The notes under the pieces were generated by a model, which saw only the letters and a list, made by a program, of their open reading frames with translations, was not told the origin of the DNA and did no database searches. Positions 1 to 6,170 of a stretch of DNA of 6,259 bases are shown piece after piece. This stretch comes from Aromatoleum sp. Its GTDB lineage: Bacteria; Pseudomonadota; Gammaproteobacteria; Burkholderiales; Casimicrobiaceae. The translations under genes were made by a program, and so were the position numbers. The DNA lies in assembly GCA_010365205.1 (NCBI GenBank), contig JAAFGU010000148.1, positions 1 to 6,259 on the forward strand, written 5' to 3'. How positions within the stretch are numbered: the first letter of the stretch is position 1; every line of letters starts with the position of its first letter.

Positions 1-227
1 GCCGCGCAGGCCTGGGCGACGGTGTTCGGAATATCGTGAAACTTGAGATCGAGGAAGACGCGGAATCCGCGCTGCACCATCCAGCGCACCGGCTCCGGCC
101 CGGCGACGACGAACATTTCCTGGCCGACCTTGAGCGCGCATACGCGCGGGTCGAGGCGGTCGGCCAGCGCCAATGCTCGCATCGGGTTCGCGAAATCGAG
201 CGCAATGATGACCTTGGAGCCCGCCAT
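1..227 (-). CDS. pyrF: Orotidine 5'-phosphate decarboxylase, N-terminal part (cut by window edge)
   Basis: The enzyme decarboxylates orotidine monophosphate to UMP, the last step of de novo pyrimidine synthesis, in the cytosol. Only the first 75 residues are present; the rest lies beyond the left edge. What is seen: a start MAGSKVIIALDF giving the first beta strand with Asp11, then ALKVGQEMF with Lys33, then FLDLKFHDIPNTV with Asp60, Lys62 and Asp65. Asp60-x-Lys62-x-x-Asp65 is the catalytic DxKxxD motif of the family, and Asp11 and Lys33 match the other known active-site charges (E. coli Asp22, Lys44, Asp71, Lys73, Asp76 share the spacing). The ATG shares one base with the lapB TAA stop (TAATG), so translation is probably coupled; only a weak GGA lies upstream. 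The lapB-pyrF order is the same as in E. coli. Identity is very secure. Confidence 0.96.
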   Translation of the reverse strand, partial: MAGSKVIIALDFANPMRALALADRLDPRVCALKVGQEMFVVAGPEPVRWMVQRGFRVFLDLKFHDIPNTVAQACA

Positions 228-1405
228 TACGCGTATCCGTCGGGAGTTTCGGTGCGGCGCGGCGAATAGGTTTCCCACTTGCCGCAGCCGGGACAGCGCC
301 AGTAATACTGCTTCGCGCGGAAGCCGCAGTTGTCGCATTTGTAAAGGCCGAGCCGCTTGATGTGCTGGCCGACCAGCTGCTTGACGAGTTCCAGATCGTG
401 GCGGCGGTCGGCGGTCGCGGACATCAGCTGTGCCTCCAGCAGGCGGTCGAGTCCGAGCAGCGTCGGATTCCGCGCGAGTTCTTCCTCGATCAGCGTGGCG
501 GCCGCCGCCGGTCCTTCCTGGGACAACGTCAGCGCGAACACTGTATTGAGCAGATCCAGCGACGGGTATTGCACCTGATACGCGCGCAGCACCCGCAGGC
601 CCTGCGCCACGTTGCCGGACTTGCGGTACGCGTCGGCGAGGCGCTCGGCGACCAGCGCCAGGAAGGCCGGATTCTGCGACTCGATCCGCTGCCATGCCGC
701 AATCGCGGCGTCGAGCGCGCCTTGCTGTACCTCGGCATCGCCCAGCAGCATCGTTGCCCGCGCGCAGGCCTTGTATTCGGCCAGCGCCTGATCGAGGTAC
801 CCGCGTGCGGCCGCGAAGTCGGACTTCAGCAGCGCCGCCTGCGCGAGCTCGCAGTCGTAGTGGGCGATCTCGCGATAGTACGGCTGCTTGGCGATTGCCT
901 CCATCCGCCGAGTGACGGCAATCGCCTTCGGCCAGTCCTTCTCCTGCTCATAGATCGAGAGCAGAAAACCGAGCGACGGGTGCTCGAACGTCGTGCCCGC
1001 GAGTTTGGTGAAGAGTTCCTCGGCGCGGTCGAGCAGCCCGGCCCGGTGAAAGTCCTGCGCCAGTTCGAAGGTCGCCGCCTGCCGCCGGTCCGCCGGAAGG
1101 TCCGGCCGGTCGAGAAGATTCTGATGCATCCGGATTGCGCGTTCGACCTCGCCTTGCCGCCGAAACAGGCTGCCAAGCGCGAAGTGAAGGTCGATCGTCT
1201 GCGGATCGACCTTGACCACTTCGATGAACGATTCGATGGCCTTGTCCGGCTGCTCGTTCAGCAGGAAATTGAGGCCGCGAAAATACGACAGCGGCAGCGC
1301 GCGCGATTCGCGCAGCAGATGCTTGATGTCGATACGCGCCGCGATCCAGCCCAGTGCGAAAAAGACCGCCGGTATCGGCAGCAGCCACCACAGCTCGAAA
1401 TCCAT
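227..1405 (-). CDS. lapB: Lipopolysaccharide assembly protein B (YciM-type TPR and rubredoxin-like protein)
   Basis: LapB is an inner-membrane adaptor. In E. coli it recruits LpxC, the first committed enzyme of lipid A synthesis, to the protease FtsH and so limits lipopolysaccharide output. The 392-residue product is close to the E. coli length of 389. It begins MDFELWWLLPIPAVFFALGW, one hydrophobic membrane anchor at about residues 4-22. Helical TPR-like repeats follow from about 36 to 340 (for example YFRGLNFLLNEQPDKAIESF and LHFALGSLFRRQGEVERAI). The C-terminus carries a rubredoxin-like metal site, Cys357-x-x-Cys360 and Cys371-x-x-Cys374, within YKCDNCGF and WRCPGCGKWE. An in-frame ATG at 1522 would add 39 low-complexity residues overlapping lapA; I reject it because homology begins at MDFELWW. 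The chosen start has no clear Shine-Dalgarno, and 55 C-rich bases separate it from the lapA stop, so reinitiation is possible. Function is inferred from the family. Confidence 0.94.
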   Translation of the reverse strand: MDFELWWLLPIPAVFFALGWIAARIDIKHLLRESRALPLSYFRGLNFLLNEQPDKAIESFIEVVKVDPQTIDLHFALGSLFRRQGEVERAIRMHQNLLDRPDLPADRRQAATFELAQDFHRAGLLDRAEELFTKLAGTTFEHPSLGFLLSIYEQEKDWPKAIAVTRRMEAIAKQPYYREIAHYDCELAQAALLKSDFAAARGYLDQALAEYKACARATMLLGDAEVQQGALDAAIAAWQRIESQNPAFLALVAERLADAYRKSGNVAQGLRVLRAYQVQYPSLDLLNTVFALTLSQEGPAAAATLIEEELARNPTLLGLDRLLEAQLMSATADRRHDLELVKQLVGQHIKRLGLYKCDNCGFRAKQYYWRCPGCGKWETYSPRRTETPDGYA

Positions 1406-1460
1406 GGATGCGCGGGTTGGAGAGTCGTCGGAGGCGGTGGGCGAGCGTGGCGGAGCCGGC

Positions 1461-1811
1461 TCAGACCCCGTCGACGGGCCGTTCGCCGCGCTCGAAGCCC
1501 GGACCGGAAGCCGGCGCGGCACCCGGAATTCCGCCGGTCTGCGACCAGTCGGGCGCCGGCGCTGCGGTTCCCTTCCGGTGCTCGCGCCGCATGCGGCTGA
1601 TCTGCCGTTTCAGTCGGGCCGAGCGCATTGCGCCGGCGAGGAGGCCCGCCGCGACGCCGACCGCAAACGCGATCAGCACGATGAAGATCAGCGGTGCCTG
1701 CCAGCTCCACCAATGATAGAACTTGAGCGTCACCAGCTCGGAGTTCTGCAGCGACAGGAACAGCAGCGCGAGGAACAGCGCGGCGCCGACGATCCAGCGC
1801 AGAACTTGCAT
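1461..1811 (-). CDS. lapA: Lipopolysaccharide assembly protein A (DUF1049 family)
   Basis: LapA is a small inner-membrane protein that works with LapB in regulating lipopolysaccharide synthesis in E. coli. The 116-residue product has two hydrophobic segments, about residues 5-22 (WIVGAALFLALLFLSL) and 40-61 (PLIFIVLIAFAVGVAAGLLAG). The family-typical LQNSELVTLKFY lies between them, and a basic helix RSARLKRQISRMRREHRK follows. A Pro/Gly/Ala-rich tail of about 35 residues then makes the protein somewhat longer than E. coli LapA (about 100 residues); the tail looks disordered. Two ATG codons are adjacent (1814 and 1811). I chose 1811 because the GGGAG at 1818-1822 is six bases from it but only three from the other; either choice changes the protein by one residue. 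The immediately following lapB supports the identity strongly. Confidence 0.9.
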   Translation of the reverse strand: MQVLRWIVGAALFLALLFLSLQNSELVTLKFYHWWSWQAPLIFIVLIAFAVGVAAGLLAGAMRSARLKRQISRMRREHRKGTAAPAPDWSQTGGIPGAAPASGPGFERGERPVDGV

Positions 1812-1817
1812 CATGGG

Positions 1818-1822
1818 CTCCC
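1818..1822 (-). promoter_or_regulatory. Shine-Dalgarno site of lapA
   Basis: The transcript reads GGGAG here, three bases before the first of two tandem ATG codons and six before the second. The usual spacing favours the second ATG (1811) as the lapA start. This is a sequence-only inference. Confidence 0.6.
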
Positions 1823-1849
1823 GGAGAAGGAACGGGCGGCGTCATCAGG

Positions 1850-1868
1850 GCGGGGACGAACGCCCCGC
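1850..1868 (-). other. GC-rich hairpin between ihfB and lapA
   Basis: The bases form an exact six-pair stem, GCGGGG with CCCCGC, around a seven-base loop (CGTTCGT in the transcript). It lies 26 bases after the ihfB stop and 36 before the lapA Shine-Dalgarno. No run of T follows, so it is not a standard intrinsic terminator. It may instead reduce read-through or protect a 3' end after processing. In a GC-rich genome a stem of this size can also occur by chance. Confidence 0.4.
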
Positions 1869-1893
1869 GCATGATAACTCCGCCCGACGCGGG

Positions 1894-2205
1894 TCATGCC
1901 TGTTTCTTGAGCTCGACCCGCTCGTTCTCGAAATCGACCCGCTCGCGCAATTCCTTGCCGGCCTTGAAGTGCGGCACGTGCTTTTCCGGCACCTGCACCT
2001 TCTCGCCGGATTTTGGATTGCGTCCGGTTCGCGGCGGCCGGTAGTTCAGGCCGAAGCTGCCGAACCCGCGGATTTCGATGCGCTCCCCTTTGGCCAGGCT
2101 TTCGGCCATGGCGTCGAGGATCATCTTGACCGCAAGTTCGGCATCTTTCGCGACCAGCTGCGGGAACTGCACCGCCAGGCGGTCGATCAGCTCCGATTTG
2201 GTCAT
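1894..2205 (-). CDS. ihfB: Integration host factor subunit beta
   Basis: IHF-beta pairs with IHF-alpha to bind specific sites in the DNA minor groove and bend the DNA sharply, acting in nucleoid structure, transcription, replication and recombination. The 103-residue product starts MTKSELIDRLAVQFP (two N-terminal helices), has the IEIRGFGSFGLNYRPPRTGR core, and the beta-arm motif GRNPKSGEKV at about 61-70. Pro64, the residue that intercalates into DNA, is present. VPHFKAGKELRERV closes the fold. The NPKSGE and PHFKAGKEL features separate it from HU. A charged tail of about ten residues extends past the E. coli length of 94. The ATG lies 12 bases after the rpsA stop, with AGG seven bases upstream; a GTG one codon earlier is a less likely start. 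Linkage to rpsA is as in E. coli, so cotranscription is expected. Confidence 0.96.
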   Translation of the reverse strand: MTKSELIDRLAVQFPQLVAKDAELAVKMILDAMAESLAKGERIEIRGFGSFGLNYRPPRTGRNPKSGEKVQVPEKHVPHFKAGKELRERVDFENERVELKKQA

Positions 2206-2217
2206 CACGCCGCCTGC

Positions 2218-3951
2218 TTACTCGTTGGTCTTGTTGTCCATCTTCGCGCGAAGCAGCGCACCGAGATTGGTCGTTCCCGTATTCACGCCTGCATTGTCCG
2301 CCTTCACCGTTTGGATCACCTCGGTCTCGTCGGCGTGGTCCTTGGCCTTGATCGAGAGGTTGATCGAGCGGTTCTTGCGGTCGATGTTGATGATCATCGC
2401 GGTGACCGGATCACCTTCCTTCAGGTGAGTCCGGATATCTTCGACGCGGTCGCGCGCGACTTCCGAAGCGCGCAGATAGCCCTCGACGTCGCCGTCGAGC
2501 GCGATCACCGCGCCCTTGCCGTCCAGCGAGCGTACGGTGCCGTTCACGACGTTGCCCTTGTCGTGGGTCGCGACGTAGTTCGAGAATGGGTCTCCGTCGA
2601 GCTGCTTGATCCCGAGCGAGATCCGCTCGCGTTCGACGTCGATCGCCAGCACGACGGCTTCGACTTCCTGGGCCTTCTTGTAATCGCGCACCGCGGCTTC
2701 ACCGGGGAGCGTCCAGGAGAGGTCGGAAAGGTGGACGAGGCCGTCGATGCCGCCAGGGAGGCCGACAAACACGCCGAAGTCGGTGATGGACTTGATCTGG
2801 CCCGTCACCTTGTCGCCTTTCTTGTGGTTCATCGCGAAATCGTCCCACGGGTTCGACATGCACTGCTTCATGCCGAGCGATATGCGACGGCGTTCCTCAT
2901 CTATTTCGAGGATCATCACTTCGACCTCGTCGCCGAGCTGCACGACCTTTGTCGGATGGATGTTCTTGTTGGTCCAGTCCATTTCGGAAACGTGCACCAA
3001 GCCCTCGATCCCCGACTCGATCTCGACGAACGCGCCGTAATCGGTGATGTTGGTGACCTTGCCGAACAGCCGCGTGCTCTGCGGATAGCGACGGCCGAGG
3101 CCGACCCACGGGTCCTCGCCGAGCTGCTTCATACCGAGCGAGACACGGTTCTTTTCCTGATCGAACTTGAGGATCTTGGCGGTGACTTCGTCGCCGACCG
3201 CCAGCACTTCCGACGGGTGTTTGACGCGACGCCACGCGAGGTCGGTGATGTGGAGCAGGCCATCGATGCCGCCCAAGTCGACGAACGCGCCGTAATCGGT
3301 GATGTTCTTCACGATCCCCTTGACCGTCGCGCCTTCCTGCAGCGTCGACAGCAGCTTTTCGCGTTCCTCGCCCAGGCTCGCTTCGAGCACCGCACGGCGG
3401 GAGACGACGACGTTGTTACGCTTGCGATCGAGCTTGATGACCTTGAACTCGAGTGGCTTGTTCTCGTAGGGCGTCGTGTCCTTGACCGGACGAATGTCGA
3501 CCAGCGAGCCTGGCAGGAACGCGCGGATTCCATTGACCATGACCGTCAGTCCGCCCTTGACCTTGCCGGTGACCAGCCCGGAAACGATCAGGCCCTGTTC
3601 CATCGCGGCTTCGAGGTCGTGCCACGCCTTCAGCCGTTTTGCCTTGTCGCGCGACAGCTTGGTTTCGCCGTAGCCGTCTTCGAGGCTCTCGATCGCGACG
3701 GTGACGAAATCGCCGGCCTTGACTTCGATTTCGCCCTGATCGTTCTTGAATTCCTCGATCGGAATGAAGCTTTCCGATTTTAGGCCCGCATTGACGACCA
3801 CGATGTTGAAGTCGACGCGGACTACTTCGGCGGTGATCAATTCACCCTGGCGCATCTCCTGCCGGGTGAGGGACTCCTCGAACAGCGCCGCGAAGTTCTC
3901 CATCGGAGGTGCGGGATTTGCGGATGCGATGCTGGTGGTGGCAGTAGCCAT
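2218..3951 (-). CDS. rpsA: 30S ribosomal protein S1
   Basis: S1 is the large RNA-binding protein of the small ribosomal subunit. It captures and unfolds mRNA at initiation and in E. coli represses its own translation. The 577-residue product has six S1 (OB-fold) repeats at about residues 36-101, 120-185, 207-274, 292-361, 379-448 and 466-534. The first two are the divergent ribosome-binding pair. Repeats 3-5 carry the RNA-binding signature, such as NITDYGAFVDLGGIDGLLH-type strands at 216-234 and 301-320 and ITDFGVFVGLPGGIDGLVH at 389. An N-terminal helix, ENFAALFEESL (18-28), is the segment expected to dock on protein S2. The C-terminal tail ends TTNLGALLRAKMDNKTNE; E. coli S1 is 557 residues. 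The start at 3951 is supported by AAGGA ten bases upstream; the ATG at 3903 would remove 16 residues and is less likely. The gene follows cmk after a structured 203-base gap. Confidence 0.98.
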   Translation of the reverse strand: MATATTSIASANPAPPMENFAALFEESLTRQEMRQGELITAEVVRVDFNIVVVNAGLKSESFIPIEEFKNDQGEIEVKAGDFVTVAIESLEDGYGETKLSRDKAKRLKAWHDLEAAMEQGLIVSGLVTGKVKGGLTVMVNGIRAFLPGSLVDIRPVKDTTPYENKPLEFKVIKLDRKRNNVVVSRRAVLEASLGEEREKLLSTLQEGATVKGIVKNITDYGAFVDLGGIDGLLHITDLAWRRVKHPSEVLAVGDEVTAKILKFDQEKNRVSLGMKQLGEDPWVGLGRRYPQSTRLFGKVTNITDYGAFVEIESGIEGLVHVSEMDWTNKNIHPTKVVQLGDEVEVMILEIDEERRRISLGMKQCMSNPWDDFAMNHKKGDKVTGQIKSITDFGVFVGLPGGIDGLVHLSDLSWTLPGEAAVRDYKKAQEVEAVVLAIDVERERISLGIKQLDGDPFSNYVATHDKGNVVNGTVRSLDGKGAVIALDGDVEGYLRASEVARDRVEDIRTHLKEGDPVTAMIINIDRKNRSINLSIKAKDHADETEVIQTVKADNAGVNTGTTNLGALLRAKMDNKTNE

Positions 3952-3960
3952 GTGGGTTGG

Positions 3961-3966
3961 TTCCTT
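3961..3966 (-). promoter_or_regulatory. Shine-Dalgarno site of rpsA
   Basis: The transcript reads AGAAGGAA around this site, with its AAGGA core ten bases before the rpsA ATG at 3951. This fixes the start of S1. It contrasts with E. coli rpsA, which is known for efficient initiation without a normal Shine-Dalgarno. Confidence 0.75.
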
Positions 3967-3988
3967 CTGGGTCGATAAACCGCCGATG

Positions 3989-4008
3989 GCGAGAACCCTA
4001 TTTCTCGC
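3989..4008 (-). promoter_or_regulatory. Leader hairpin III before rpsA
   Basis: The transcript reads GCGAGAA-ATAGGG-TTCTCGC, an exact seven-pair stem with a six-base loop, ending 37 bases before the rpsA ATG. The stem and loop are read directly. A regulatory role, for example in S1 autocontrol, is inferred from the position and from the known hairpin-rich rpsA leader of E. coli. The purine-rich loop resembles a Shine-Dalgarno and could be an S1 or ribosome contact. Confidence 0.5.
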
Positions 4009-4031
4009 GGGGCGGGCTGGTTGTGGATTCA

Positions 4032-4063
4032 GTCCGGATGCGCCGGCTACAGCGCGCGCGGAC
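4032..4063 (-). promoter_or_regulatory. Leader hairpin II before rpsA (weaker)
   Basis: The arms GTCCG and CGGAC form five pairs. Inside them, after a three-by-three internal loop, GCGC pairs with GCGC around an eight-base loop. It is less stable than its neighbours and could be chance in GC-rich DNA. It is listed because it sits between two better hairpins in the same gap. Confidence 0.3.
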
Positions 4064-4086
4064 GGCCCTTTGCACTGACCGGCTGG

Positions 4087-4114
4087 CGGGCGATCCCCTT
4101 GCGGAGTTCGCCCG
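4087..4114 (-). promoter_or_regulatory. Leader hairpin I after cmk, GNRA-capped
   Basis: The transcript folds as CGGGCGA-A-CTCC-GCAA-GGGG-A-TCGCCCG: seven pairs, one A.A mismatch, four more pairs (one G.U) and a GCAA tetraloop of the stable GNRA class. It starts 41 bases after the cmk stop. No T-run follows, so it is not a standard intrinsic terminator. It may be a processing or 3'-end element of the cmk message, or the first part of an rpsA leader. The structure is read by eye; the role is inference. Confidence 0.5.
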
Positions 4115-4154
4115 GCCGGCCGTAACGCCTGACCTGCGACTGATCGCCCATTGC

Positions 4155-4829
4155 CTACCGCTTCTTCGCCTGGAACTGCTCCAGCACGAAACCGATGGCG
4201 TCGTCGATCGTCATGTTCGTCGTATCCAGGATCGCCGCATCGGCGGCGGGCTTGAGCGGGGCTGCTGCCCGGCCGGCGTCGCGCGCGTCGCGGTCCCGGA
4301 TATCGCGCAAAAGACCGTCCAGTGTACTGGAGATTCCTTTTTCGATCAACTGCTTATGTCGGCGCCGCGCCCGCTCCTCGGCACTTGCCGTCACATAGAC
4401 CTTCACCGGGGCGTCGGCGAACACCACCGTCCCCATGTCGCGGCCGTCGGCGACGAGTCCTGGCTGCCGCCGGAACGCTCGCTGCCTCGAGTAGAGGGCG
4501 GTCCGCACGGCCGGGTGAACGGCAACGCGGGAGGCGCCGGCGCTCACCGCCTCGCTGCGGATGGCCTCGGTGACGTCGCGGCCGTCGAGCCGGACGCGGT
4601 CGCCGTCGAACACCACGTCGAGGCCCTCGGCCGCAGCTCCCAGACGCTTCTCCGCATCGAGCGGAATGCCCTTCCCGATCGCTTGAAGGGCGACCAGCCG
4701 GTAGAGCGCGCCGCTGTCCAGCAGATGGAACCCGAGCGCCCGCGCGACCCCGGCGGCGATCGTGCCCTTCCCCGAGGCAGCCGGGCCGTCGACGGCAATC
4801 ACCGGAACCGCGTCCTCAGCCATCGTCAT
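4155..4829 (-). CDS. cmk: Cytidylate (CMP/dCMP) kinase
   Basis: The enzyme transfers phosphate from ATP to CMP or dCMP in the cytosol, recycling them into nucleotide pools. The 224-residue product matches the bacterial family length of about 225. It shows the P-loop GPAASGKGT at 15-23, the substrate-side motif LDSGALYR at 37-44, the VADGRDMGTVVFADA segment at 126-140 that binds the nucleotide, and the Arg/Asp-rich lid DIRDRDARDAGR at 176-187 followed by APLKPAADA. The start at 4829 forms an ATGA overlap with the aroA stop; no Shine-Dalgarno is visible, so coupling to aroA translation is likely. A second in-frame ATG lies two codons later (4823). The frame also stays open upstream to 5201, but that part overlaps aroA in another frame and lacks kinase homology. 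The next gene, rpsA, is the usual neighbour of cmk. Confidence 0.97.
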   Translation of the reverse strand: MTMAEDAVPVIAVDGPAASGKGTIAAGVARALGFHLLDSGALYRLVALQAIGKGIPLDAEKRLGAAAEGLDVVFDGDRVRLDGRDVTEAIRSEAVSAGASRVAVHPAVRTALYSRQRAFRRQPGLVADGRDMGTVVFADAPVKVYVTASAEERARRRHKQLIEKGISSTLDGLLRDIRDRDARDAGRAAAPLKPAADAAILDTTNMTIDDAIGFVLEQFQAKKR

Positions 4830-6163
4830 CGTGGTGGCGGTGAATCGTGCGCAATGGCGCGAAACGCCGCGAAATACTCGGGAAACGTCTTGCGCACGCA
4901 ATCCGGGTCGTTGATCCGTACCGGCACACCGCCCAGCGCGGCGAGCGAAAAGCACATGGCGATCCGATGGTCGTCGTAGGTATCGATCGTCGCCGCCTTG
5001 AGCGACCCCGGCGGGAAGACGGTGAGATGATCGGCGCCCGCGTCGACGCGGGCGCCGAGCTTGCCCAGTTCCGCCGCCATCGCCGCGATGCGGTCGGTTT
5101 CCTTCACTCGCCAGCTGGCAATGCCCGTCAGTGTCGTCGGGCCTCGCGCGAACAGAGCGACTACCGCGAGCGTCATCGCGGCGTCCGGAATCGCGAGGCA
5201 ATCGATTGTCACTCCGGTCAACGCGCGCCCCGCCGACGCTTCGATCCAGTCGTCGCCGGAGTGGACGAGCGCTCCCATTTGCGCCAGCGCGTCGGCGAAC
5301 GCGACGTCGCCCTGGATCGAGTGACGGCCGACACCGGTGACCCGAACCGGGCCTCCGCCGATTGCACCCGCAGCAAGAAAGTATGACGCGGACGAGGCAT
5401 CGCCCTCGACATGAATAGCGCCGGGGCTTGCGTAGCGCGCGCCCGCTGGCACCCGGAACGACTGCCAGCCGCCCTGCTCGACGGCGACGCCGAACCGGCC
5501 CATCAGGTTGGTGGTGATGGCGACGTAGGGCTTCGAAATCAGGTCGCCGACCACGTCGACGGTCAGCGCCCGGCGGGTCCTCGCGGTCACCAGCGGCAGC
5601 GCCATCAGCAACGCGGACAGAAACTGACTCGACACGTCCCCGCGCATGGCAACGCGCTCCGGTTCTCCCGTGCGGCCGGGGCCGATTGCCAGCGGCGGGT
5701 AGCCGGCGTCTCCGGCGTAACGAATGTCCGCGCCGAGCGCACGCAAGGCGTCGACGAGGTCGCCGATCGGACGCTCATGCATCCGCGCGACCCCGGAGAG
5801 CTCGTACGCGCCGCCCGCCAGCGCCAGCACCGCGGTCAGCGGCCGGAACGCCGTGCCGGCATTGCCGAGAAAAAGCGCCGCCTGCCTGGCCGGAATCGTT
5901 CCGGCGGCGCCGTGAACGACAAAATCGCGCGTCGCGCCGATCCGTTGAACGCGGATCCCCAGCGCCGAGAGCGCGTCCTGCATCCGGTCGATATCGTCGG
6001 CATCGAGTAAGCCCCGCACCGTCGTGTCGCCGGTCGCCAGCGCCGCGAGCAGCAGCGTCCGATTGGAGATGCTCTTCGAACCCGGAAGCGAGACAGTCCC
6101 GGACGTATGCGCAACCGGGGCGAGATCGAGGAATCCTTTCGCCGTGGCAGCGGCTCCCGTCAT
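4826..6163 (-). CDS. aroA: 3-phosphoshikimate 1-carboxyvinyltransferase (EPSP synthase)
   Basis: The enzyme joins phosphoenolpyruvate to shikimate 3-phosphate to form EPSP, the sixth step of the shikimate pathway. The 445-residue product is slightly longer than E. coli AroA (427). Family motifs in order: LPGSKSISNR at 26-35 with substrate-binding Lys30; GNAGTAFRPLT at 100-110; MHERPIGDLVDAL at 128-140; RGDVSSQF at 174-181; EGDASSASYF at 253-262; catalytic Asp327 in IPDAAM; KETDR at 354-358 with Glu355; and DTYDDHRIAM at 394-403. All the main active-site residues are present, and the NAGTAxRPL stretch is that of class I, normally glyphosate-sensitive, enzymes. The start at 6163 is set by GGAG seven bases upstream. 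An in-frame ATG at 6229 would add 22 unrelated residues and overlap the probable tyrA end. The stop overlaps the cmk start. Confidence 0.98.
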   Translation of the reverse strand: MTGAAATAKGFLDLAPVAHTSGTVSLPGSKSISNRTLLLAALATGDTTVRGLLDADDIDRMQDALSALGIRVQRIGATRDFVVHGAAGTIPARQAALFLGNAGTAFRPLTAVLALAGGAYELSGVARMHERPIGDLVDALRALGADIRYAGDAGYPPLAIGPGRTGEPERVAMRGDVSSQFLSALLMALPLVTARTRRALTVDVVGDLISKPYVAITTNLMGRFGVAVEQGGWQSFRVPAGARYASPGAIHVEGDASSASYFLAAGAIGGGPVRVTGVGRHSIQGDVAFADALAQMGALVHSGDDWIEASAGRALTGVTIDCLAIPDAAMTLAVVALFARGPTTLTGIASWRVKETDRIAAMAAELGKLGARVDAGADHLTVFPPGSLKAATIDTYDDHRIAMCFSLAALGGVPVRINDPDCVRKTFPEYFAAFRAIAHDSPPPR

Positions 6164-6170
6164 CGGCGCG

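Noticed and set aside
1406..1522. Longer LapB start at 1522
   Set aside because: The added 39 residues are Pro/Ser/Ala-rich, overlap the end of lapA, and would push the N-terminal membrane anchor inward, unlike the family.
362..1600. 412-codon open reading frame on the plus strand opposite lapB
   Set aside because: The translation is Arg/Gln/Leu-rich low-complexity sequence with no motif. The minus-strand lapB shows a membrane anchor, TPR repeats and a four-cysteine metal site, which settles the coding strand.
1850..1868. Hairpin after ihfB as an intrinsic terminator
   Set aside because: The stem is real on paper but no T-run follows on the transcript strand; I keep it only as an unexplained hairpin.
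1723..3783. 686-codon open reading frame on the plus strand
   Set aside because: It lies opposite rpsA, ihfB and part of lapA, whose products are unmistakable. Its translation is rich in Asp, Val, His, Arg and Leu with no recognisable domain, as expected for an antisense frame of a GC-rich, Glu/Asp/Val-rich gene. It is a shadow.
4030..4080. Sigma-70 promoter for rpsA in the cmk-rpsA gap (GTGCAA, 18 bases, TGTAGC)
   Set aside because: Both hexamers match the consensus poorly, and such matches are easy to find by chance. The gap may well hold a promoter, but I cannot point to one.
4830..5201. Upstream extension of the cmk frame (124 codons) as a possible N-terminal domain
   Set aside because: It overlaps the conserved aroA C-terminus in another frame, is Arg/Gly/Asp-rich without motifs, and the ATGA start at 4829 gives the normal kinase length.
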